Below, one piece after another: positions 44,457 to 52,311 of a stretch of DNA of 64,000 nucleotides. Source of the DNA: Uliginosibacterium gangwonense DSM 18521 (lineage in GTDB: Bacteria > Pseudomonadota > Gammaproteobacteria > Burkholderiales > Rhodocyclaceae); contig NZ_KB892835.1 of NCBI RefSeq assembly GCF_000373965.1, positions 131,954 through 195,953 on the forward strand. Reading direction: 5' to 3'. The position numbers were made by a program, and so were the translations under genes. Numbering within the stretch: the first letter of the stretch is position 1; each line of letters starts with the position of its first letter. The notes under the pieces are model-generated. The model did not search any database. It had not been told where the DNA came from and saw only the letters and a list, made by a program, of their open reading frames with translations.

Positions 44457-44900
44457 CTAGTCGGCTGCGCGCAGGGTAACCTCGCAGCCAAGCTTGGCGA
44501 TGACCTTTTGCAAACCGATCCAGCTTTGTGCGTTGATGACCAATGGGGCCATCAGATTGGCCTTGACCGGGGCGTCGACCTCTCGCCGATGGGGCGAATC
44601 GTCTTCCCGCAGGATCAGCATCACCGCAATGTCTTCGGCACGGGTGGCCTTGAGGATTTTCGCCTCATCTTCGGTTAGGGTGAATTCATAGTGCAGGCCA
44701 AGCAGGTCCGGGGTGGTGACTGAAAAGGCCACTTCGGGTTTATCCACACTTTGCAAAATCGCCAATACCTGCTGGCTGGAGTCGACTTCCACCAGGGTGA
44801 AATGCTTGCATTCTTCAAAGCCCGGCAAGCCTGCGGGAAACTCAATGATCTTGTTGCTGGCTACTTCCAGACTGCCAAAATGCGGACTATCGACTTTCAT
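44457..44900 (-). CDS. fliW: Flagellar assembly factor FliW
   Basis: 147 residues, the usual FliW size, with IIEFPAGLPGFEECKHF near the start and the C-terminal LMAPLVINAQSWIGLQ motif. FliW binds flagellin and the regulator CsrA, tying flagellin levels to its translation. A GGAGGAAA site precedes the ATG. It stands alone here: no csrA or flagellin gene is adjacent, unlike in many flagellar loci. Confidence 0.95.
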   Translation of the reverse strand: MKVDSPHFGSLEVASNKIIEFPAGLPGFEECKHFTLVEVDSSQQVLAILQSVDKPEVAFSVTTPDLLGLHYEFTLTEDEAKILKATRAEDIAVMLILREDDSPHRREVDAPVKANLMAPLVINAQSWIGLQKVIAKLGCEVTLRAAD

Positions 44901-44952
44901 GGTTTCCTCCTGAATGCAGTGCCGCTCTGCAGCGGTAGGCGTATTGTTGTAG

Positions 44953-45090
44953 GAAGCTGCTCATCATCTTACTGCGAGGCCGTGATCAGGGCTCATGTGC
45001 TGCTCTTCACCCTGCGCTGACGGTCTCTTGCTACAGATTCTGAACAGTTTCCAAGAATCTATTCATGATCTTACTGCGAGCTTGCCCCTT
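44953..45090. repeat. Dispersed inverted repeat, copy 2 with adjoining half-copy
   Basis: The segment starts GAAGCTGCTCATCATCTTACTGC, close to the copy at 11067, and reaches CTACAGATTCTGAACAGTTTC near 45052, so its ends can pair. A second partial unit (AATCTATTCATGATCTTACTGCGAG) follows at once. It fills most of the 218-base gap between the SPOR gene and fliW. Confidence 0.6.
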
Positions 45091-45118
45091 CGTGCCAAGG
45101 CTGGCTGCGTGCCAGAGG

Positions 45119-45901
45119 TTATTTGCCCACATGTTCAGCATTGCGGGGGGGCACCAGCAAGCCTTGGGCAACTCCCAGGGTGCGTAGCGTTTGCTGGGCT
45201 TTGAGGGCCTCCTCCCTGGTTTTGAAGGGGCCGAGCTGCACGCGCGTCTCAACCTGGGTGGGAATCCCCGCCAGGGCGAGTTTGGTCCGTAATTCTTCCG
45301 CATTGCTTTGATTGTTGAAAACGCCAAGCTGCACCATGAAGCCCGTGGCATGCGGGATGGCAGGGGCTACCGGGGGAGCGACTACAACGGGTTGTGGTGC
45401 GGCCGCCGGTGGCGGATTCTTGTTGGGAGCGGCGGGTTTGGTTGGAGGCTGCGCCTGCTTGGTGGTGTCGACCACCAGCCGGTCATTACCTTTTGGAGCT
45501 GTGGCGGGCTGGGGGGGCGGCGGAGTGACTACCGCGACCGGGGCGGGGCGCTTGACGGGCTCGGACTGTACGTCTTCATGCGGCTGTGGCTTGGTTTCTT
45601 CCGTGGCAGTGGCAACGGGGGCCGACATGTTGGCCACGGTGGCCTGGGTGGCATCCGGTGCTTCGCGCACGGCCCGGCTGATTTCTTCAGGCAGGGCCGG
45701 GGTGGAGACTGCGGCGGTGATAATCGAGTTGCCGATAGGCGAGCTGACGTGTGCAATGGGGGCGGCAGGGGTGTCTTTGCGCTCTTCGTAGATCAATAGC
45801 CCAGCCACCAGCACCACGATCAACCCCACGACTACGGCAGCGCGTATCACCAGTTGGCGACGTGATTCGGCGCGATTGCTGTTCCTGTCCTCTCCGGCCA
45901 T
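45119..45901 (-). CDS. SPOR-domain membrane protein
   Basis: 260 residues: a short basic cytoplasmic N-terminus, one membrane helix (AAVVVGLIVVLVAGLLIY, about 25-42), a long Pro/Ala-rich periplasmic linker, and a C-terminal SPOR domain (about 185-255: FMVQLGVFNNQSNAEELRTKL, VQLGPFKTREEALK). SPOR domains bind denuded peptidoglycan at division sites. The layout resembles FtsN-, DedD- or DamX-like proteins. It follows the DUF2802 gene by 3 bases. Confidence 0.88.
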   Translation of the reverse strand: MAGEDRNSNRAESRRQLVIRAAVVVGLIVVLVAGLLIYEERKDTPAAPIAHVSSPIGNSIITAAVSTPALPEEISRAVREAPDATQATVANMSAPVATATEETKPQPHEDVQSEPVKRPAPVAVVTPPPPQPATAPKGNDRLVVDTTKQAQPPTKPAAPNKNPPPAAAPQPVVVAPPVAPAIPHATGFMVQLGVFNNQSNAEELRTKLALAGIPTQVETRVQLGPFKTREEALKAQQTLRTLGVAQGLLVPPRNAEHVGK

Positions 45902-45904
45902 CGC

Positions 45905-46492
45905 TTATCCTTGTGTCTGGTTGGGTGTTGCACTCAAAGAATGAACCATCTCTGCTTCGGCAATCGAGATGCCACAGCGCTCGGCGATTGCCTGCACATC
46001 ATAACCGCGTTGGGCAAGCTCGACCGCCTCGCTGTAGAAAGACGATACCCGTGAGGATGAGCGTACATTTGCCAGATCCCGCCGCATGGTATCGAGTTCG
46101 GTCCGTAGCTCGGCCAACTGGCGTTGCAGATCATCCACGATATGGCGCGTCTGGCGCATTTCAAGCAGGGCGTCGAAGCCGAAGCCGCTTGCATCAGGTT
46201 CGGGGGGCGGGCGGAAACGGCGATCCGATTCATCCAGCCGCATAGGTTTGAACTCTCCTTGTGCCGAGCCGTCGCTATGGAAGGTGTCGCTTGAGGAGCT
46301 ATCGCCTTCTCCGCCAACGATGCGCGACTGGATCGTGTCGCCTGGTGCCTGGGTGTTGGGTGACAAGCGCGGCATTTCACTGAGCGAGGTTTTTTTCTTC
46401 TTGCGCAGTGTTGCCAGGAACTGCAGACACAGCCAGCACAGGTAGGCCAGCAGAACTACAATTAGCCCCAGAATGATTTCTTTGACAGTCAC
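45905..46492 (-). CDS. DUF2802 membrane-anchored protein
   Basis: 195 residues with a GTG start behind a GGGAGGAAA site. An N-terminal membrane helix (IILGLIVVLLAYLCWLCLQFL) is followed by basic residues, a low-complexity Ser/Gly/Pro region, a coiled coil (about 110-145), and a C-terminal helix-turn-helix-like DUF2802 segment: SFYSEAVELAQRGYDVQAIAERCGISIAEAEMV. In other proteobacteria this family is often found near flagellar or polarity genes; its function is unknown. It is probably co-transcribed with the SPOR gene. Confidence 0.82.
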   Translation of the reverse strand: MTVKEIILGLIVVLLAYLCWLCLQFLATLRKKKKTSLSEMPRLSPNTQAPGDTIQSRIVGGEGDSSSSDTFHSDGSAQGEFKPMRLDESDRRFRPPPEPDASGFGFDALLEMRQTRHIVDDLQRQLAELRTELDTMRRDLANVRSSSRVSSFYSEAVELAQRGYDVQAIAERCGISIAEAEMVHSLSATPNQTQG

Positions 46493-46666
46493 CTTTCCTC
46501 CCGGATGATGGCTCTGAGGGCGTTCGTAACCTGAACGGCTACGATATACCGCCTCTCATGCCCCGCAGGGCACAGCCATGAAGGACGATGATACTCACAG
46601 CGTCGAGCAAATTGAAGGGTGGGCGCCCTAAAGCGCCATTCCTGTTGGACAAGCGGAGCGTGTTGT

Positions 46667-47668
46667 TCAGTCTCCGGGGGCGCGTGTGGCGTGGAAGTCC
46701 TGGATGATCTGCGCTGTGGGGAGCAGGCGCCCGATCAGCACGATCCGGCTTTCACGGGCTTCATCTTCAGTCCAGGGGCGACCGTAGTCGAACCCGGCAA
46801 TGCGATGCACACCCTGGAAAATCAGGCGGCGTTCTTCTCCGGCAATTGCCAGGATGCCCTTGTAGCGCAATAGATCGTTGGCGTGACGTTCGAGCAGTTG
46901 ATCAACAAAAGCCGAGATGGCAGCCAGATCCACGGCACCTGGGCATTCCAGCACGACGGACTCAATTGCATCGTCCCAAGATTGTTTGGCTTTGCCGCCC
47001 AGTGGGGCGGCCGCCGGTGTTTTCTGCGCCCAGATCGAGTGGGGCAGACCCCGTTCATTCAGGCTGAAACCGCCTGTGTCCAGCAGGCGCGGCCAGTGTT
47101 GGGCCAAATCGCGTGAGTCCAGCATTTCTGCACGGGCATTGATGGCCCGCAGGCGTTCGGGTAGATCACCGGGGTCGGCCAGATCGGCCTTGCTCAGAAC
47201 CAGCCAGTCTGCAAAGGCAACCTGTGAGGCGGCGACGGCTTCACGATCCAACTGGCTGGCCGCGTGGCAGATGTCGACCAGGGTGATGACCGCATCCAGG
47301 CGGAAAGCCTCACGCAAGGCATCCTCCCAGAAAAAGGTCTGTACCACTGGGGCCGGATCGGCTAGCCCGGTTGTTTCGATGACCAGGCGGTCGAAGGCGA
47401 TTTCCCCCCGCTCGCGGCGTGCCAGCAGATCAAGCAGGGCAGCGCTCAGCTCGCCACGTACGCTGCAACAGATGCAGCCATTCGAGAGTTCCACGATGCT
47501 GGCGGCACTCGGGGCGATCAGGCTGGCGTCAATGCCCACTGCGCCAAACTCGTTTTCAACAATGGCGATGCGCTCGTTGGGCCTTGCTGCCAGAAGGCCA
47601 TTGAGCAGGGTGGTTTTGCCCGCACCCAGAAAACCGGTGAGGAGCGTGACAGGGGTTTGCTGGAACAT
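46667..47668 (-). CDS. COG0523 (CobW/YjiA-like) metal-related GTPase
   Basis: 333 residues. Walker A GFLGAGKTTLL at the start, ENEFGAVGID, the metal-binding GCICCSVR motif, guanine-specificity LSKADL, and the C-terminal CobW domain with LLRYKGILAIAGEERRLIFQGV. Members deliver zinc, cobalt or other metals to target proteins. A zinc-uptake regulator site or metallochaperone client is not evident nearby. It lies beside the cstA-ybdD operon, as YjiA does near YjiX-YjiY in enteric bacteria. Confidence 0.9.
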   Translation of the reverse strand: MFQQTPVTLLTGFLGAGKTTLLNGLLAARPNERIAIVENEFGAVGIDASLIAPSAASIVELSNGCICCSVRGELSAALLDLLARRERGEIAFDRLVIETTGLADPAPVVQTFFWEDALREAFRLDAVITLVDICHAASQLDREAVAASQVAFADWLVLSKADLADPGDLPERLRAINARAEMLDSRDLAQHWPRLLDTGGFSLNERGLPHSIWAQKTPAAAPLGGKAKQSWDDAIESVVLECPGAVDLAAISAFVDQLLERHANDLLRYKGILAIAGEERRLIFQGVHRIAGFDYGRPWTEDEARESRIVLIGRLLPTAQIIQDFHATRAPGD

Positions 47669-47715
47669 GGGCGCTTGAGCGTGGATAAGTTGTCAGTGCT
47701 GTCTTTGTATCAAAA

Positions 47716-47743
47716 AAACAACCCGGTATGAACCGGGTTGTTT
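47716..47743 (-). terminator. Rho-independent terminator after cstA-ybdD
   Basis: AAACAACCCGGT pairs perfectly with ACCGGGTTGTTT around a 4-base loop. The stem is followed on the minus strand by a run of T (TTTTGATAC). It lies 12 bases past the ybdD stop. Confidence 0.92.
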
Positions 47744-47754
47744 CCTCTATGACT

Positions 47755-47949
47755 TCAGCAACATTTGCCAACGCTTGAGGCGTAGCGTGCGTCCTGACGT
47801 TCTCGGAAGAATTCCTCGTAGGTCATGGGTGTCCTGTCCGGGTGCTTCAGGCGCGTGTGCTGTACGTAGGCATCGTAATCGGGCACGCCGACCATCATTT
47901 TGGCGGCTTGCCCGAGGTACTGCCCCATTTTGGCAAGGTTGTTGAACAT
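47755..47949 (-). CDS. ybdD: YbdD/YjiX-family small protein
   Basis: 64 residues, the family size, with the typical [16 protein letters not shown] and [15 protein letters not shown] motifs. It is nearly always encoded right after a CstA-type pyruvate transporter; here its ATG overlaps the cstA stop (TAATG). It is required for full transport activity in some bacteria, though its molecular role is not settled. Confidence 0.93.
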   Translation of the reverse strand: MFNNLAKMGQYLGQAAKMMVGVPDYDAYVQHTRLKHPDRTPMTYEEFFRERQDARYASSVGKCC

Positions 47950-50015
47950 TACACCCTGATACCTTCAGGCATTTGTTCGCGTTGCGATTCCAGCGTAGTC
48001 GGATGGTTGGCGGCATATGCCTTGGCGCAGGCGCGGATGCCAAACACGAGTACCGACAGCACCACCAGTACAAAGATGGCAGACAAGGCCGCATCGATGT
48101 AGTTGTTGAGGATCACCTGTTGCATCTGCGCTGCGCTCTTGGCCGGAGCGAGGATTTCGCCCCGCTCGGCGGCATTGCTGAAGCGGGCCGCGTTGGCCAG
48201 GAAGCCGATCTTCGGGTTGGTGTGGAAGATCTTCTGCCAGCCAGCCGTCAGCGTGCAGATCAACAGCCAAGTGGTGGGCAGGATGGTGACCCAAGCGTAA
48301 CGCTCGCGCTTCATCTTGAACAGCACCACGGTACACAGGATCAGGGCGACTGCTGCCAGCATCTGGTTGGAGACACCGAACAGCGGCCACAAGGTGTTGA
48401 TGCCACCGAGCGGATCGACTACGCCCTGATACAGGAAGTAACCCCAGCATGCCACGCATAGTGCGGTGGCAACGAGGTTGGGCACCAGCTTTTCTGTGCG
48501 CTTGAAGCCGGGGACGATCACCCCGATCATGTCTTGCAGCATGAAGCGGCAGACCCGTGTGCCAGCATCCACGGCGGTGAGGATGAAGAGGGCTTCGAAC
48601 AGGATGGCGAAGTGATACCAGAAGGCCATCATGCCCTTGGAACCCAAGGCGTTGGCGAGGATATGTGCCATCCCTACAGCGAGCGTCGGAGCCCCCCCCG
48701 CACGGGCGATGATGGTCTTCTCGCCCACATCCTGTGCGATCTGCGTCAACGCATCTGGTGTGACCACAAAGCCCATCTTGGTGATGGCATCGGCAGCCGA
48801 GACGGCATCCTTGCCCAGCAAGGCAAGCGGGCTGTTCATGCCGAAGTAGATGCCTGGGTCGATCACCGAGGCGGCCACCAGGGCCATCACGGCGACGAAG
48901 GATTCCATCAGCATGCCACCGTAACCGATGAAGGCGGCATTCTTCTCATTGTCGAGCAGCTTGGGCGTGGTCCCCGAGGAAATCAGGGCATGGAAGCCGG
49001 AAACCGAGCCGCAGGCAATGGTGATGAAGAGGAAGGGGAACAGGTTCCCCGACCAGACCGGGCCGGAGCCATCAATGAACTTGGTGACGTGCGGCATCTG
49101 CATCGTCGGGGCCAGGATGAGGATGCCCAGGGCCAAGGCGGTGATGGTGCCGATCTTCAGGAAGGTCGACAGATAGTCACGCGGGGCCAGCAGCAGCCAC
49201 ACCGGCAGCACGGAAGCCACAAAACCGTAGCCCATGAGCATCCAGGTCAGTTGCGTGCCGGTGAAGGTAAACATCGGTGCCCAGGTGGGGCTGGCGGCAA
49301 TCTGCCCGCCCAACAAGATGGCGCCGATCAGCAATGCAAAGCTGATGATGGAGATTTCCCCAATGCGCCCAGGGCGGATATAGCGCATGTACAGGCCCAT
49401 GAAGATGGCAATCGGCATGGTAGCGAAGACGGTGAAGGTCCCCCAGGGTGAATCAGCCAGGGCCTTGACCACGATCAGCGCCAACACGGCCAGCAGGATG
49501 ATCATGATGAGGAAGGTGCCCACCAGCGCGATTACGCCAGGGAGTGTGCCCAGTTCGGACTTGATCATCTCGCCCAGCGAGCGCCCATCACGCCGCGTGG
49601 AGATGAAGAGCACGATGAAATCCTGCACCGCACCGGCCAGCACCACCCCGGCAACGATCCACAACAGGCCGGGCAGATAGCCCATCTGCGCAGCCAGCAC
49701 GGGCCCGACCAGCGGCCCTGCGCCGGCGATGGCCGCAAAGTGGTGACCATAGAGCACATACTTGTTGGTAGGGACGTAGTCCAGGCCATCGTTGTGCTTG
49801 ACCGAAGGCGTCATGCGATTGGCATCAATTCCTAATACCTTGTCGGCGATGTACAAGGCATAGTAGCGATAACCCGCCAGATAGATGCAGACTGCGGCAA
49901 TCACAACCCACATTGCATTGATGGTTTCGCCGCGCGAGAGCGCCACATAAGCCAGCGAGCAGGCGCCAAGCAGCGCCACCAGCCCCCAGGCCAGGCGAGG
50001 TAGAGTTTTGTTCAT
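47949..50015 (-). CDS. cstA: CstA-family carbon starvation / pyruvate transporter
   Basis: 688 residues with about 16-18 hydrophobic helices. Family motifs include YKYFA-type [28 protein letters not shown] near residue 90 and [17 protein letters not shown] in the middle. CstA and BtsT (YjiY) take up pyruvate or peptides during carbon limitation. A strong GGGGGAG site precedes the ATG. A Cache-domain kinase and LuxR-type regulator are divergently encoded and probably control it, as BtsS/BtsR control btsT in Escherichia coli, although those belong to a different kinase type. Confidence 0.94.
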   Translation of the reverse strand: MNKTLPRLAWGLVALLGACSLAYVALSRGETINAMWVVIAAVCIYLAGYRYYALYIADKVLGIDANRMTPSVKHNDGLDYVPTNKYVLYGHHFAAIAGAGPLVGPVLAAQMGYLPGLLWIVAGVVLAGAVQDFIVLFISTRRDGRSLGEMIKSELGTLPGVIALVGTFLIMIILLAVLALIVVKALADSPWGTFTVFATMPIAIFMGLYMRYIRPGRIGEISIISFALLIGAILLGGQIAASPTWAPMFTFTGTQLTWMLMGYGFVASVLPVWLLLAPRDYLSTFLKIGTITALALGILILAPTMQMPHVTKFIDGSGPVWSGNLFPFLFITIACGSVSGFHALISSGTTPKLLDNEKNAAFIGYGGMLMESFVAVMALVAASVIDPGIYFGMNSPLALLGKDAVSAADAITKMGFVVTPDALTQIAQDVGEKTIIARAGGAPTLAVGMAHILANALGSKGMMAFWYHFAILFEALFILTAVDAGTRVCRFMLQDMIGVIVPGFKRTEKLVPNLVATALCVACWGYFLYQGVVDPLGGINTLWPLFGVSNQMLAAVALILCTVVLFKMKRERYAWVTILPTTWLLICTLTAGWQKIFHTNPKIGFLANAARFSNAAERGEILAPAKSAAQMQQVILNNYIDAALSAIFVLVVLSVLVFGIRACAKAYAANHPTTLESQREQMPEGIRV

Positions 50016-50147
50016 GAAGTCTCCCCCTAATGTCGTCTTGGCCCAGGCAGGCCATGACGCAAGGTGTGTAGTGTGTGAACTTGGTTGGGCCCGGAAAACG
50101 GGCCAATGTCAGTATGGGTCTGACATGCGCGTTAGGCATCAGGATGA

Positions 50148-50177
50148 CTACGCACATTTGTTACGTAGAATTACGTG
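50148..50177. promoter_or_regulatory. Candidate response-regulator sites, TACG repeats
   Basis: CTACGCA (50148), TTACGTA (50161) and TTACGTG (50171) cluster within 30 bases in the 223-base divergent gap between cstA and the kinase gene. TACGTA-like half sites are common for NarL/LuxR-type regulators, and one is encoded here. This is a candidate operator only. Confidence 0.45.
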
Positions 50178-50238
50178 GTGCTCTCGGAATCGGTTAGCAT
50201 GTACGCTGGTGCGTTTCTTATATGCGGGTGGAGGGTTC

Positions 50239-51603
50239 ATGCAACTGCGCATGAAGGTGTTTCTGCTTGCCGTGTTTCCGCTGTTGCTCGCCGTGGCAGC
50301 CATTGCGGCGGTGGTGCAGCTGGAGGCCCAGGCTTTGGCCGAAGCGGAGATGGCGGCTGTGCAGCCGGTGCTGGTGGCATCCCAGCGTGAGCAGTTGCAG
50401 CACTACGTCAATCTTGCGCTGGGGGCCGTGGAGCACCTGCATAGCCGGGGCGATGACGAGGCCGCGCGTAGCGAGGCGCTCTCCATTTTGCGACGGATGG
50501 ATTTTGGCGAAGACAACTACTTCTTCGTCTATGACCTCTCGGGGCGCAGCCTGATGCACCCGCGCCAGCCCGAACTGGTAGGGCAGAATCTGTGGAACCT
50601 GCGTGACCCGGATGGCGAACTGGTCATCCAGAAGCTCATTGATGCCGCCCGCAGGGGAGGCGACTACGTTGAATTCAAATGGGTGCGGCCCTCCACGGGC
50701 AAGGTCGTCCGCAAGCTCGGGTATGTGGGCATCGAACCCAAATGGAACTGGGTGATCGGCACCGGGCTGTATCTGGATGAACTCGATGAAGCCAAGGGGC
50801 GCATTGACCGTGAGGCTTCACGCGCAATCAGCACCACCATGGGCATCATTGTGGTGATTGCAGGGGTCGCTGCGCTGATCGTGGCGGTGTGCGGCTTGGC
50901 GCTCAACTTCTCGGAGCAGCGGGTGGCGGACGCCAAGATGCGCGCCCTCGCGCATCAGGTGGTGCTCTCACAGGAACGCGAACGGGCACGGGTCGCCAGT
51001 GAATTGCATGATGGGGTCAGCCAGTTGCTGGTCGCCGTCAAATTTATCTTCGAGTCTGCCCAGGCGCGTGTTGCCATGTTGGGTAGTGAGGCAGGGCAGA
51101 CTATCGACAAAACCATGGAGCAGGGGCTGGAGCGCATCAACGAGGTGTTGCGCGAAGTCCGGCGCATCTCCCACGGCCTGCGTCCGACGGCACTGGATGA
51201 CCTGGGGCTGGTCGCCGCCCTGTCCCAGATGCTGGAAGAATTCGAACTGCGCAGCCACCTCCAGGTGCGCCTGAAGGCGGAAGACAACCCCAGCATGCCC
51301 GAAGCGGTTGCCACCGCACTCTTCCGTGTGGTACAGGAGGCTTTGAACAATATCGAGCGTCACTCCGGGGCAACCGAAGTCACCGTCACCCTCATGAATC
51401 GCCAGCAGGCCCTGCGCCTGAGCATTACCGATAATGGCATGGGCTTCGACCCAACGGATATCCTGGAGCAACCCCGCAGTGGCCTGGGCCTGTCAAGCAT
51501 GCGTGAGCGCATCGAAACGCTGGGCGGGCTGCTCACCATCCGCTCTGGCACAGGGGGGACGAGCATCGAAATCGTGCTTCCCGCCAATGCGCTCAAAGCC
51601 TGA
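50239..51603 (+). CDS. Cache-domain sensor histidine kinase (NarL-partner type)
   Basis: 454 residues. Membrane helix 1 (about 7-26), a periplasmic sCache_2 ligand domain (about 35-190: NYFFVYDLSGRSLMHP, GYVGIEPKWNWVIGTGLY), helix 2 (about 202-222), and a HisKA_3 domain with His257 in ERARVASELHDGVSQ. The HATPase domain follows (ALNNIERHSG, NGMGFDP, GLGLSSMRERIE). Its phosphoryl group should go to the LuxR-type regulator downstream. Facing cstA, it may sense pyruvate or another small carboxylate. ATG 50239 has a GGAGGG site; upstream in-frame sequence is promoter region. Confidence 0.92.
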   Translation: MQLRMKVFLLAVFPLLLAVAAIAAVVQLEAQALAEAEMAAVQPVLVASQREQLQHYVNLALGAVEHLHSRGDDEAARSEALSILRRMDFGEDNYFFVYDLSGRSLMHPRQPELVGQNLWNLRDPDGELVIQKLIDAARRGGDYVEFKWVRPSTGKVVRKLGYVGIEPKWNWVIGTGLYLDELDEAKGRIDREASRAISTTMGIIVVIAGVAALIVAVCGLALNFSEQRVADAKMRALAHQVVLSQERERARVASELHDGVSQLLVAVKFIFESAQARVAMLGSEAGQTIDKTMEQGLERINEVLREVRRISHGLRPTALDDLGLVAALSQMLEEFELRSHLQVRLKAEDNPSMPEAVATALFRVVQEALNNIERHSGATEVTVTLMNRQQALRLSITDNGMGFDPTDILEQPRSGLGLSSMRERIETLGGLLTIRSGTGGTSIEIVLPANALKA

Positions 51604-51616
51604 GAACCTGTTCAGG
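51602..51616 (+). repeat. End fragment of the GAACCTGTTCA repeat
   Basis: GAGAACCTGTTCAGG at the kinase stop codon matches the end of the dispersed repeat (compare GAGAACCTGCTCA at 11066). Only this short end is recognisable. Confidence 0.3.
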
Positions 51617-51675
51617 TGGCGTATCATGGCAGGATACGTGTTTCAAAAGCTGTGGGCCTGAAGTGGGATGCAAAG

Positions 51676-52302
51676 ATGAGTGACAAAGTTCGCCTGATGC
51701 TGATTGACGATCATCCCTTGGTGCGTGACGGCTTGCGCGTGCGCCTAGAGACCGTACCGGGCTTCAAGGTGGTGGGTGAGGCCGGAGACGGGCCGTCTGC
51801 GCTGGAGGCAGTGCCGCACTGTGTGCCCGACGTGGCGCTGATGGACATTGCTATGCGCGGCACGAATGGCATCGAGTTGGCAAAGGTGTTCCACGAACGG
51901 TTTCCGCAGGTCAGGGTCATCATGCTAACCATGCATGACCAGCCTCAATATGTGCTGGAAGCCTTTCGCCATGGTGCGCGGGGTTACGTGCTCAAAGACA
52001 GCCCGGCGCAGGAGATTGTGGCTGCGGTACATGCGGTGATGGCGGGCAAGCGTTACTACTCTGCCGGGGTGGCTGACGCCCTGGCGATCGCCAGTGCTGC
52101 CGAGCCGCAGGTGACTCAGCGCGAGCGGGAGGTGCTGGCCTTGCTGGCCGAGGGACTCTCTAGCAAGGAAATCGCCCAGCGCCTAGATCTGTCAGTGCGC
52201 ACTGTCGAGACGCATCGCCTGAACATCAAACGCAAGCTGGAGCTGGATGGTTCTGCTGCCTTGGTCAAATTTGCCGTGGAGCACAAATTCACCAAGCTCT
52301 AA
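51676..52302 (+). CDS. NarL/LuxR-family response regulator
   Basis: 208 residues: a receiver domain (DDHPLVRDGL, phosphoacceptor Asp57 in LMDIAMRGTNG, MLTMHDQ, VLKDSPAQE) and a C-terminal LuxR helix-turn-helix (TQREREVLALLAEGLSSKEIAQRL, SVRTVETHRLNIKRKL). ATG 51676 follows a GTGGGATG segment. It pairs with the kinase 72 bases upstream. The likely targets are cstA-ybdD and its own operon through the TACG sites between them. Confidence 0.94.
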   Translation: MSDKVRLMLIDDHPLVRDGLRVRLETVPGFKVVGEAGDGPSALEAVPHCVPDVALMDIAMRGTNGIELAKVFHERFPQVRVIMLTMHDQPQYVLEAFRHGARGYVLKDSPAQEIVAAVHAVMAGKRYYSAGVADALAIASAAEPQVTQREREVLALLAEGLSSKEIAQRLDLSVRTVETHRLNIKRKLELDGSAALVKFAVEHKFTKL

Positions 52303-52311
52303 CGGGGGAGG

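Noticed and set aside
48534-49451. Plus-strand open frame opposite cstA
   Set aside because: Antisense to conserved transporter sequence; the product is charged and low in complexity.
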